Positions 45,976-52,596 of a DNA stretch of 61,952 nt are shown here, piece after piece. How positions within the stretch are numbered: position 1 is the stretch's first letter; every line of letters begins with the position of its first letter. The DNA lies in NCBI GenBank assembly GCA_038746285.1, contig JBCDKT010000022.1, forward strand, positions 1 to 61,952, read 5' to 3'. Origin of the DNA: Bacteroidota bacterium. Its GTDB lineage: Bacteria > Bacteroidota > Rhodothermia > Rhodothermales > JANQRZ01. A program made the translations under genes and the position numbers. The notes below the pieces were generated by a model. That model did not search any database. It saw only the letters and a program-made list of their open reading frames with translations, and had not been told where the DNA came from.

Positions 45976-46938
45976 CTAGAGCAGCCGAGAGGTGCGAGTT
46001 CGCACCGGAATAGCAGGGGGGAGGTGGGTGGGGGTCCCAGCCGATCTGGACAGACTCTCAGGCTGAGGCGAGAGCGGCGGACGTGTCAGGCCTTCCGCGG
46101 ACGTCTGGTCTTCTTCAGATGCCTGGCCTTTCGTGGACGTGGCGAGGATGTCTTCGAGCGTAGCCTCGACCTGGACGGGCCACGTCCAGGCACCGGCCTG
46201 GGCCGACTCGCCAGCGCCGAGTGTCAGCTTGGCGGGTATGTCGCCGACGCTCGGATAGAGCTCGATGGTGGCTGTGAGGCCGACGCGCCCCTCCTCGACG
46301 GAGACGAACATCGTCTCTTCTCCCGCGCGCGCGCGGACGGCAAACGTCGTCGAGAGGGCCTGCACACCGCCTTGCGCCGTCGAGACCGAGAACGGACGGT
46401 CCGGGTCGGGGACGACCTCGAACAGAGCTGCTCCCTCCAGCGCAAACCGACGGTGCGCTGGATGGAACTGGATGAACATCGACTCCTGGGAAAGCACGAC
46501 GCGCGAGCCGTCGGCTAGTACGACTTCGCGGGACTCACCGGGGCCGGTGGTCCAGACCTTCCGGCCGTCGGGATCGCCCTCGGGCGTAAGCACGGCCGCC
46601 CAGAGGCCGGCGGCGAGGACGGCTGCGGCAGCGATACCCGTCGGGACGGCCCACCGGCGGCGGACGGGGCGGGCCGCCTCGCGGTCGGAGGAGCGGCGGG
46701 TGCCGGGGGCGGGCCGCCGCATCTCGCGCCGGACGGCGGCCCAGTTGGCCGGACCCGACCCTGCGGGCGCGGCCGGAGGCTCCGCTCCGCTCGCGGCCTC
46801 GTGGACAGCCCGGGCGGCCTCGAACGAGTCGCGCCGCGCGGGGTCGGCGTCGAGCCAGCGCTCCGTCTCGGCGCGCTCGGCCGGCGTGGCACCGCCGTCG
46901 AGGTAGCGCAGGATGCGTATCCAGTCGTCATGGCTCAT
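45976..46938 (-). CDS. FecR-type anti-sigma / transmembrane sensor
   Basis: A 320-residue protein. The N-terminal cytoplasmic part (MSHDDWIRILRYLDGGATPAERAETERWLDADPARRDSF) matches the FecR sigma-binding region. One membrane helix follows (PTGIAAAAVLAAGLWAAVL, about 98-116), then the periplasmic FecR domain (WTTGPGESREVVLADGSRVVLSQESMFIQFHPAHRRFALEGAALFEVVPDPDRPFSVSTAQGGVQALSTTFAVRARAGEE). The usual secretin/TonB-N terminal domain is replaced by a Ser/Thr/Pro-rich tail. It probably controls the ECF factor encoded upstream and through it the TonB receptor operon. Confidence 0.88.
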   Translation of the reverse strand: MSHDDWIRILRYLDGGATPAERAETERWLDADPARRDSFEAARAVHEAASGAEPPAAPAGSGPANWAAVRREMRRPAPGTRRSSDREAARPVRRRWAVPTGIAAAAVLAAGLWAAVLTPEGDPDGRKVWTTGPGESREVVLADGSRVVLSQESMFIQFHPAHRRFALEGAALFEVVPDPDRPFSVSTAQGGVQALSTTFAVRARAGEETMFVSVEEGRVGLTATIELYPSVGDIPAKLTLGAGESAQAGAWTWPVQVEATLEDILATSTKGQASEEDQTSAEGLTRPPLSPQPESLSRSAGTPTHLPPAIPVRTRTSRLL

Positions 46939-47335
46939 GCCGCGCGCGGAAGAGGTGCCGGGACGGGAGTCCCGAAGCGAGGTGGGGTGGATGCGGCGGT
47001 AGTCTGCGTGCCGCGATCACGAAGAAGGGTGAGAGAGGTGCGCTAGCCTGGGGAGCATCGGCCGGCGCGCGTGAGGGGGGGCGTCGCGTCTGAAGTGAGC
47101 GTGGCTGAGCGGCGCGTGCCGCTAGGTCCTCACGCGCAGAGCACCGCACCCCCGCGCCAACCCCCAGCCCTTCACCTTTTCTTGGCTAAACAAATTTCGC
47201 CGGCACGCTGCCGCTGCCCTCCCGGCGGGCTGCGTCCGACGCACCGACAGCGACAGGCTGCAGCGCCTTGCCCGGGGAGCCTGTCCTGACCAGGCCATTC
47301 CTGAGGCGATCCGAGGTCCGCCGGCCACACGTCCT
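46939..47335 (-). promoter_or_regulatory. 397-bp intergenic region between the sigma factor and fecR-like genes
   Basis: No convincing gene. The only AT-rich stretch (about 47165-47203, reading AAATTTGTTTAG on the minus strand) is the best candidate for a promoter driving fecR and the downstream receptor. The rest is GC-rich with no clear terminator. The large spacing shows that sigma and anti-sigma genes are not tightly coupled here. Confidence 0.35.
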
Positions 47336-47929
47336 CTACGGGTGGGCCAGCTCCGGGGAGAGCGCGTACCGGAGGGTCCGCAGCGCACGGGCAAGGTGGT
47401 TCTCGACCGTCTTCGGCGTCACCGCCATCGCCGAGGCGATCTCGGCGTACGAGAGCCCGTGGCTGTGCCGAAGCTGGAAGGCCATGCGCTGCCGCTCTGG
47501 AAGCCGCGCCACGGCCTCGGCGACGGCCTGCGAAACCTCCCCGCCACCGGACGGCGGGGCGGCGACGGTCTCAGCTGCGTCGAGGCCCGAGAACCGGAGC
47601 GCCCAGCGCCGGCGGCCCCGCCGCACGTTGAGCGCGCGGCTCCGGGCGGCCCGGAAGAGGTAGGCGCGCAGCGACGGGTCGGCCGAGAGGGCACCGCGGC
47701 GGTGCCAGAGCCCGACGAAGACGTCTTGGACGGCCTCGTCGGCGTCGGCCTCCCCGGCAATGGAAGCCGCGAAGGCGCGGAGCGCGCTGTGGTAGCGGTG
47801 GAAGAGGTCCCGGAAGGCGGTCTCGTCGCCGCCGGCGATCCGGTCGAGGAGGGAGGCGTCGGTAGGGTCCGCGGGCGGTCGGCTGCCGGTGGACGGAGCG
47901 GTGCAGACGCCAGGAGGGAGACTGGCCAC
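47336..47929 (-). CDS. ECF RNA polymerase sigma factor (FecI-like)
   Basis: A 197-residue sigma-70 family protein with regions 2 and 4 only. Region 2 is LLDRIAGGDETAFRDLFHRYHSALRAFAASIAGEADADEAVQDVFVGLWHRR (about 27-78). Region 4 is AVARLPERQRMAFQLRHSHGLSYAEIASAMAVTPKTVENHLARALRTLRYAL (about 138-190) with a helix-turn-helix. Length and motifs match Bacteroidota ECF factors paired with FecR. It likely directs transcription of the TonB-receptor operon when released by the FecR protein at 45976-46938. Confidence 0.9.
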   Translation of the reverse strand: MASLPPGVCTAPSTGSRPPADPTDASLLDRIAGGDETAFRDLFHRYHSALRAFAASIAGEADADEAVQDVFVGLWHRRGALSADPSLRAYLFRAARSRALNVRRGRRRWALRFSGLDAAETVAAPPSGGGEVSQAVAEAVARLPERQRMAFQLRHSHGLSYAEIASAMAVTPKTVENHLARALRTLRYALSPELAHP

Positions 47930-48012
47930 GACTGCGAGGTGCTTGGATGTGCCTAGACTGGATCTAAATAACGAGCGCCTGCCTGTTTGGTTTACACCCC
48001 GTACACTTTTTT

Positions 48013-48094
48013 TGCCGGATCGGCCTAGAAAAGTCGGAAGCTGTTCGGGTTTTCAGCGTTAGGAGGCGAGAGCGAGCGAGGAGCCGATCCGGCA
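48013..48094. repeat. 12-bp perfect inverted repeat
   Basis: TGCCGGATCGGC (48013-48024) is the exact reverse complement of GCCGATCCGGCA (48083-48094). It is interleaved with the repeat at 48037-48198. Confidence 0.7.
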
Positions 48095-48198
48095 AGAAGC
48101 GTGAAGCAGACGAACCGCGAGGTTCGGCGATGCAGCGCGACGCGGCCGGTCGGTTCCGCAGCCGCTCGTAGCCCGCGATCATAAATCCGAACAGCTTC
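48037..48198. repeat. 16-position inverted repeat with one G-T wobble
   Basis: GAAGCTGTTCGG (48037-48048) pairs perfectly with CCGAACAGCTTC (48187-48198), and four more positions (48049-48052 with 48183-48186) continue the stem, one as a G-T wobble. Confidence 0.7.
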
Positions 48199-48241
48199 TC
48201 AGAACCGCCGCTTTCCGGTCAGCGGGCCTGGCAAACGCAAA

Positions 48242-48287
48242 CGCCTCCGCCTGCGGCGCTCGTTTCGGCGAACCGCAGGCGGAGGCG
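48242..48287 (-). terminator. Strong hairpin terminator of the DM13 lipoprotein gene
   Basis: Arms 48242-48256 and 48273-48287 form a perfect 15-bp GC-rich stem (CGCCTCCGCCTGCGG). On the minus strand it is followed by TTTGCGTTT, 19 bp past the stop at 48306. Confidence 0.75.
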
Positions 48288-48305
48288 AGGGCCTTCGGAA
48301 AACGG

Positions 48306-48803
48306 TTACAGCGTGGCTGTGCCGAACTCGACCGAGAACGCGCGGCACCAGACGGAGACCCCGGCCGCGTTCGACACGTCGGCGTCGGCGGGGACGGTGT
48401 AGTTCTGGTCGCCCCGGGTGCTCTTGAGCGTGCCGAGGTCAATGGGGCCGTTGGTCTTGTCGTCGAGGTCCGTCACGAGCCAGACGCGCAGGTCTGGACC
48501 GTTGTCCGAGTCGAGCCCTTCGAGGCGGACGACGTGCGAGCCGTCGTCGAGCCGGTAGAGGAGCGCGCGGCCCTCTACGTCGTGGCCGCTCGCACCCGCG
48601 AACGTGCCTTCGCCGAGCACCTCGGGGTCTGCCATGGCTGGTTCGGCCATGACCTCGGTCGACATGTTCTCTTCCATTTCTTCGGCGGAGCCGTCGGCTT
48701 CTGCGGCCTCGGACGAGGAGGAGATCGGCGGGTCGCTGGCGGGGGCCGTGTCGGTGCCGCAGGCGGCCAGGGTCAGGAGCGTGAGGAGAAGGAAAAAGCG
48801 CAT
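48306..48803 (-). CDS. DM13 domain lipoprotein
   Basis: A 165-residue protein. ATG 48803 gives a lipoprotein signal MRFFLLLTLLTLAACGTD (lipobox LAAC). A Ser/Glu-rich low-complexity linker follows (about 20-55), then a DM13 domain: EVLGEGTFAGASGHDVEGRALLYRLDDGSHVVRLEGLDSDNGPDLRVWLVTD, DLGTLKSTRGDQNYTVPADADVSNAAGVSVWCRAFSVEFGTATL. The single conserved Cys in VWCRAFSV fits the DM13 family, proposed to bind haem or take part in redox chemistry. An upstream in-frame ATG (48860) is rejected because it buries the signal. Confidence 0.85.
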   Translation of the reverse strand: MRFFLLLTLLTLAACGTDTAPASDPPISSSSEAAEADGSAEEMEENMSTEVMAEPAMADPEVLGEGTFAGASGHDVEGRALLYRLDDGSHVVRLEGLDSDNGPDLRVWLVTDLDDKTNGPIDLGTLKSTRGDQNYTVPADADVSNAAGVSVWCRAFSVEFGTATL

Positions 48804-49106
48804 GGGGATTAGGGGGTAGGTGAGCCCCAATCTACGGTCCCGGTGGCTGTGCCGGCGCATGACCGTCGGTGCGCCGGCTCACGTCCCGCAGCCCCCTCGC
48901 CGCCCGCGTCGGCCGCTGTGCGGCAGGCTCAGCCGTGAAGAAACAATCCGCCGGTTAAACGGCGGGCAGCGCGCGGACGATATGCTGTGTGGAAAGCGCA
49001 TGATGCGCGTGAGCAGTTTGTAAGGAGAATGCCGTCCGGCTTGAACCCGACGACCTTTTAGGTCATTTTCCGCACTCCCCTTTTCCCCGCAACCCCCTTT
49101 CCTGTA
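48804..49106. promoter_or_regulatory. Divergent control region between the DM13 gene and the PAPS synthetase gene
   Basis: 303 bp without a gene. It contains two small dyads: CCGCCG-GTTAAA-CGGCGG (48948-48965) and GCGCAT-G-ATGCGC (48996-49008). Either may be an operator for the sulfate-activation gene. No riboswitch was recognised. Confidence 0.4.
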
Positions 49107-50828
49107 ATGACAGAGACCTCCCTCATCGCGCCGCACGGCGGCACCCTCTGCGACCTCGTGGCCGGTGCCGACCCGGAGGCCGCCCTCGAAGCGGCGCACG
49201 AGCTTCCCTCGATCGCGCTGACCCCGCGCCAGGCCTGCGACATCGAACTGATCCTCAACGGCGGCTTCTCCCCGCTCAAAGGCTTCCTGAACGAGGCCGA
49301 CTACAACGGCGTTGTCGAGAACATGCGCCTCGCCGACGGCACGCTCTGGCCGATGCCGATCACGCTCGACGTGAGCGGCGAGACGGCCGGCGACCTGAAG
49401 GAAGGTGACCGCGTCGCGCTCCGCGATAACACCGGCCTCCTCCTCGCGATCATGACCGTCGAGAGCCGCTGGACGCCGGACAAGGAGCGCGAGGCGACCG
49501 AGGTCTTCGGCACGACCGACAAAAAGCACCCGGCCGTGGCCTACCTCATGGAGCAGGCGGGCGACGTGTACCTCGGCGGCCCGCTCGAAGGCGTGCAGCT
49601 CCCGATGCACTACGACTACAAGGACCTCCGCCACACCCCGGCCGAGCTCCGGGACAAGATCGAGAGCCTCGACTCGAACAAGGTCGTGGCCTTCCAGACG
49701 CGCAACCCGATGCACCGGGCGCACTACGAGCTCACGAGCCGCGCGGCCGAGGAGATCGGCGGGACGCTCCTCATCCACCCGGTCGTCGGGATGACTAAGC
49801 CGGGCGACGTGGACCACTACACCCGCGTCCGCTGCTACCAGGCCATCCTGAAGCAGTACGACGAGGGCCAGGCGATGCTCAGCCTCCTCCCGCTCGCGAT
49901 GCGCATGGCCGGCCCGCGCGAGGCCGTCTGGCACGGCCTCATCCGCAAGAACTACGGCTGCACCCACCTCGTCGTCGGGCGCGACCACGCCGGCCCGGGC
50001 AACGGCTCCGACGGCCAGCCGATCTACGGCCCCTACGACGCGCAGGAGCTGTTCCAGCAGTACCAGGACGAGATCGGCGTCGAGATGGTGCCGTTCCGGC
50101 TGATGGTCTACGTCCCCGAGGACGACGCCTACATGCCCATCGACGAGGCGAACGAGCAGGGCAAGACGTTCGAGAATATCTCCGGCACGCAGCAGCGCGA
50201 GATGCTCGCCAACGGCGAGGAGATCCCGAGCTGGTTCACCTACCCCGAGGTCGTTCGCGAGCTCAAGATCAGCCACCCGCCGAAGAGCGAGCAGGGCTTC
50301 ACGGTCTTCTTCACCGGCCTCTCCGGCTCGGGCAAGAGCACCGTCGCCAACGCGCTCGTCGACCGCCTGATGGAGTCCGGCCGCAACGTGACGCTGCTCG
50401 ACGGCGACGTGGTGCGGACCAACCTCTCGAAGGGTCTCGGCTTCTCGCGCGAGGACCGCTCGACGAACGTCCAGCGCATCGGCTACGTGGCGAGCGAGAT
50501 CACGAAGCACGGCGGCATCGCCGTCTGCGCCCCGATCGCGCCCTACGAGGCCGACCGCCGCGCCAACCGCGAGGCCATCGAGGCCGGCGGCGGCTACGTC
50601 GAGGTCTTCGTCTCGACCCCGCTCGAAGTCTGCGAGGAGCGCGACGTGAAGGGGCTCTACGCCAAGGCCCGCGCCGGCATCATCAAGGAGTTCACCGGCA
50701 TCTCGGACCCCTACGAGGCCCCGACCGACGCCGAGATCGACATCCCGACGCAGGAGATGTCCGTCGAGGAGGCCGTCGAGAAGATCGTGGCCGACCTCAA
50801 CGAGATGGGCTACCTCTCGCTGAACTAA
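49107..50828 (+). CDS. Bifunctional sulfate adenylyltransferase / adenylylsulfate kinase (PAPS synthetase)
   Basis: A 573-residue fusion. Residues about 1-385 are ATP sulfurylase: PUA-like start, LNGGFSPLKGFL, VVAFQTRNPMHRAHYELTSRA (QxRN and HxxH nucleotide-binding motifs), LLIHPVVGMTKPGDVDHYTRVRCYQAI, NYGCTHLVVGRDHAGPG and SGTQQREMLANGEEIPSWFTYPEVV. Residues about 390-573 are APS kinase: FTVFFTGLSGSGKSTVANAL (P-loop), TLLDGDVVRTNLSKGLGFSREDRSTNVQRIGYVASEI, APIAPYEADRRANREAIEAGGGYVEVFVSTPLEVCEERDVKGLYAKARAGIIKEFTGISDPYEAP. It produces PAPS, the donor for the sulfotransferases at 19224 and 21653. A strong terminator follows. Confidence 0.96.
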   Translation: MTETSLIAPHGGTLCDLVAGADPEAALEAAHELPSIALTPRQACDIELILNGGFSPLKGFLNEADYNGVVENMRLADGTLWPMPITLDVSGETAGDLKEGDRVALRDNTGLLLAIMTVESRWTPDKEREATEVFGTTDKKHPAVAYLMEQAGDVYLGGPLEGVQLPMHYDYKDLRHTPAELRDKIESLDSNKVVAFQTRNPMHRAHYELTSRAAEEIGGTLLIHPVVGMTKPGDVDHYTRVRCYQAILKQYDEGQAMLSLLPLAMRMAGPREAVWHGLIRKNYGCTHLVVGRDHAGPGNGSDGQPIYGPYDAQELFQQYQDEIGVEMVPFRLMVYVPEDDAYMPIDEANEQGKTFENISGTQQREMLANGEEIPSWFTYPEVVRELKISHPPKSEQGFTVFFTGLSGSGKSTVANALVDRLMESGRNVTLLDGDVVRTNLSKGLGFSREDRSTNVQRIGYVASEITKHGGIAVCAPIAPYEADRRANREAIEAGGGYVEVFVSTPLEVCEERDVKGLYAKARAGIIKEFTGISDPYEAPTDAEIDIPTQEMSVEEAVEKIVADLNEMGYLSLN

Positions 50829-50837
50829 GACGTCTGG

Positions 50838-50875
50838 CGGCCCGCTGTCCCTCGCCGGGGCGGCGGGCCGTTTTT
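50838..50875 (+). terminator. Rho-independent terminator
   Basis: Stem CGGCCCGC (50838-50845) with GCGGGCCG (50863-50870) followed by TTTTT (50871-50875), 10 bp after the PAPS synthetase stop. Confidence 0.9.
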
Positions 50876-50910
50876 ATGTTCCGTCCACGCTACTATACCC
50901 AGCCAACAGC

Positions 50911-51966
50911 ATGAACAACGCAACCAACGGCACGAGCCACGCGAACACGAAGGTCCTCGTCACTGGGGCCGGCGGCTTCATCGGCCACCACCTCGTGAAC
51001 TACCTCAAGGACAAGGGCTACTGGGTCCGCGGCGTGGACATCAAGGAGCCGGAGTTCGAGGCGACGCGTGCCGACGAGTTCGAGCTGCTCGACCTCCGCG
51101 ACCGGGCCAACTGTCTCCAGGCTACGCGCGGCATCGACCACGTCTACGCGCTCGCGGCCGACATGGGCGGGATGGGGTTCATCTCGAAGTACCACGCCGA
51201 GATCCTCCACAACAACATCCTGATCAACACGCACACGATGGAGGCCGCGCGCCTGAACGGCGTCACGCACTACCTCTACACGTCGAGCGCGTGCATCTAC
51301 CCGGAGTACCTCCAGACCGAGGCCGAGGTGAAGCCGCTCAAGGAGGAGGACGCCTACCCGGCGCAGCCGCAGGACGCCTACGGCTGGGAGAAGCTCATCA
51401 CCGAGCAGCTCGCCTACCACTACAACAAGCAGTACGGCATTGAGACGCGGACGGTGCGCTTCCACAACGTCTACGGCGAGCTCGGGACCTGGCAGGGCGG
51501 GCGCGAGAAGGCCCCGGCGGCGATGTGCCGCAAGACAGCCTACGCCAAGCTCCTCGGCGGCAAGGAGGGCGCCCCCGGCGGCGCGCCGCAGATCGAGATC
51601 TGGGGCGACGGCGAGCAGACCCGCTCGTTCATGCACGTCGACGACTGCGTCGAGGGCGTCTACCGCCTCATGATGAGCGACTGCACCGAGCCGCTCAACC
51701 TCGGCCGCGACCGGATGGTGACGATCAACCACCTCGCGCAGATCGCCGCCGACGCGGCCAGCGTCGAGGTCGAGCAGGTCCATATCGACGGGCCGATGGG
51801 CGTCCGCGGCCGCAACTCCAACAACGACAAGCTGAAGGAGGTCCTCGGCTGGGAGCCGCAGATCGCGCTCGAAGACGGCCTCGACCGGACCTACCAGTGG
51901 ATCGAGTCCCAGGTCAAGCAGAAGCTCGCCCGCGAAGAGGCCGAGGTCGGACTGGCCGTCTCCTAA
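50911..51966 (+). CDS. GDP-mannose 3,5-epimerase-like NAD-dependent epimerase
   Basis: A 351-residue extended short-chain dehydrogenase: VLVTGAGGFIGHHLVNYLKDKGYWVRGVDIKEPEF (Rossmann GxxGxxG), VYALAADMGGMGFISKYHAEILHNNILINTHTMEAARLNGVTHYLYTSSACIYPEY, DAYPAQPQDAYGWEKLITEQL (catalytic YxxxK), RFHNVYGELGTWQGGREKAPAAMCRK, WGDGEQTRSFMHVDDCVEGVYRL, LNLGRDRMVTINHLAQI and GVRGRNSNNDKLKEVLGWEP. Match to plant-type GDP-mannose 3,5-epimerase is close, including the Cys in SACIYPE and the GTWxGGREKAPAA loop. It would give GDP-L-galactose or GDP-L-gulose. It lies just after the PAPS synthetase, behind that gene's terminator. Confidence 0.9.
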   Translation: MNNATNGTSHANTKVLVTGAGGFIGHHLVNYLKDKGYWVRGVDIKEPEFEATRADEFELLDLRDRANCLQATRGIDHVYALAADMGGMGFISKYHAEILHNNILINTHTMEAARLNGVTHYLYTSSACIYPEYLQTEAEVKPLKEEDAYPAQPQDAYGWEKLITEQLAYHYNKQYGIETRTVRFHNVYGELGTWQGGREKAPAAMCRKTAYAKLLGGKEGAPGGAPQIEIWGDGEQTRSFMHVDDCVEGVYRLMMSDCTEPLNLGRDRMVTINHLAQIAADAASVEVEQVHIDGPMGVRGRNSNNDKLKEVLGWEPQIALEDGLDRTYQWIESQVKQKLAREEAEVGLAVS

Positions 51967-51990
51967 GCCTCACCATCATCGAAGCAACTC

Positions 51991-52022
51991 CGCGGGGGCG
52001 GCCGTCATCGGTCGCCCCCGCG
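51991..52022 (+). terminator. Hairpin terminator after the GDP-mannose epimerase gene
   Basis: A perfect 10-bp stem CGCGGGGGCG (51991-52000) / CGCCCCCGCG (52013-52022), 25 bp after the stop; only weak T content follows. Confidence 0.7.
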
Positions 52023-52107
52023 TGTCTAAATCAGCGGCGCTTGCTCAGCGGCTGGCGGTGTGGGGGCTCGAGGCTGGACGAGAACGATGCGAGGCTCATG
52101 CGACCGG

Positions 52108-52326
52108 TTAGGCGATCAAAACCAGAAGTTCGGAGAGTATACCTGCGCCGCCGAGCGTAGCGGCGGCTATCATCCCCGCTGCGAGTAGAAACATGAGCAA
52201 CAGGGCGAGCACTTTGATCGCCCAGTGCTCATTGGTCGGCACTTTGGTCCTCAGCAAGCCGAAGCAGAACTCTATGGCGGAGTCTTCTCCGGACTGGCGC
52301 GTGATAGGCGTTTCGTCGTTACTCAT
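52108..52326 (-). CDS. Small hypothetical membrane protein divergent from the CRISPR-Cas locus
   Basis: A 72-residue protein (MSNDETPITRQSGEDSAIEFCFGLLRTK...) whose C-terminal half is two closely spaced hydrophobic segments (WAIKVLALLLMFLLAAGMIAAATLGGAGILSELLVLIA). ATG 52326 is used; a longer in-frame version from 52491 would read through the crRNA-like element and is Cys-rich and improbable. No family was recognised. It shares its upstream region with the putative cas promoter. Confidence 0.55.
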   Translation of the reverse strand: MSNDETPITRQSGEDSAIEFCFGLLRTKVPTNEHWAIKVLALLLMFLLAAGMIAAATLGGAGILSELLVLIA

Positions 52327-52367
52327 GCGACGGCCTGTCGGACACTCTTTTTCGAGAAGACGGGGGC

Positions 52368-52397
52368 TTGCGCTACAACAACAGTTTGCATTATGTT
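52368..52397 (+). promoter_or_regulatory. Putative promoter of the crRNA-like RNA and cas operon
   Basis: TTGCGC (52368-52373) and TATGTT (52392-52397), 18 bp apart, resemble a sigma-70 type -35/-10 pair. Transcription would start near 52403-52406. The -10 and start site lie inside the sequence matched by the guide of the crRNA-like element. A weak match to consensus; inferred mainly from position. Confidence 0.4.
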
Positions 52398-52410
52398 CTG
52401 GTCCTACGAA
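52388..52410 (-). promoter_or_regulatory. Candidate autorepression protospacer with TTC PAM
   Basis: Read on the minus strand, TTC (52410-52408) is followed by GTAGGACCAGAACAT (52407-52393). This matches 13 of the first 15 bases of the guide after the orphan repeat (GTAGGTCCAGACCAT), with mismatches only at guide positions 6 and 12. TTC is the known type I-C PAM. Pairing is poor after position 15, as expected for binding without cleavage. Confidence 0.7.
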
Positions 52411-52439
52411 CAACATCAGTAAGGTACTCCGCTCACAAC

Positions 52440-52533
52440 CCAGCGCGCAAGTGCCTTGTCCGGTGAGGATTGAAACGTAGGTCCAGACCATGCTGAGATG
52501 AATTGGCGGCGGCTCCTTCGGGGGTCGCCGCCA
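52440..52533 (+). ncRNA. CreR-like crRNA-resembling RNA upstream of cas3 (degenerate repeat, guide, capped hairpin)
   Basis: 52440-52476 aligns with the 37-nt array repeat. The last 13 bases, TGAGGATTGAAAC, are identical, GTC and a few other positions also match, and the stem region has diverged. The guide-like sequence starts at 52477 and runs about 27 nt. It is followed by a 13-pair hairpin (52504-52533) closed by a C(TTCG)G tetraloop, in the place where a mature type I-C crRNA carries its repeat stem-loop. The guide matches the promoter-proximal protospacer at 52393-52407. Known CreR RNAs let Cascade repress its own operon in this way; the role here is inferred from sequence alone. Confidence 0.65.
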
Positions 52534-52596
52534 GTTTGGAGGTTACGTTTTCAGTCTGCTCGTGTCTACGGTTCTGAATCATCCAACCCGCTTGTC

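Larger units (their letters stand above)
47930..48305. other. 376-bp intergenic region with interleaved inverted repeats
   Basis: Contains the sigma-gene promoter region (an A-tract on the minus strand at about 48007-48013), two interleaved inverted repeats (48013-48094 and 48037-48198) and the terminator of the DM13 lipoprotein gene (48242-48287). No credible gene is present. Confidence 0.5.

Noticed and set aside
48879-50510. 543-codon minus-strand open frame
   Set aside because: Antisense to the PAPS synthetase, whose motifs are complete.
52326-52491. N-terminal extension of the small membrane protein across the crRNA-like element
   Set aside because: Cys-rich, non-conserved-looking sequence that crosses the guide and degenerate repeat; the ATG at 52326 is more credible.
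52498-52596. ATG 52498 as the start of cas3
   Set aside because: It would add 33 residues unlike Cas3 and put the UUCG-capped hairpin in the first codons; GTG 52597 fits the HD-domain spacing.
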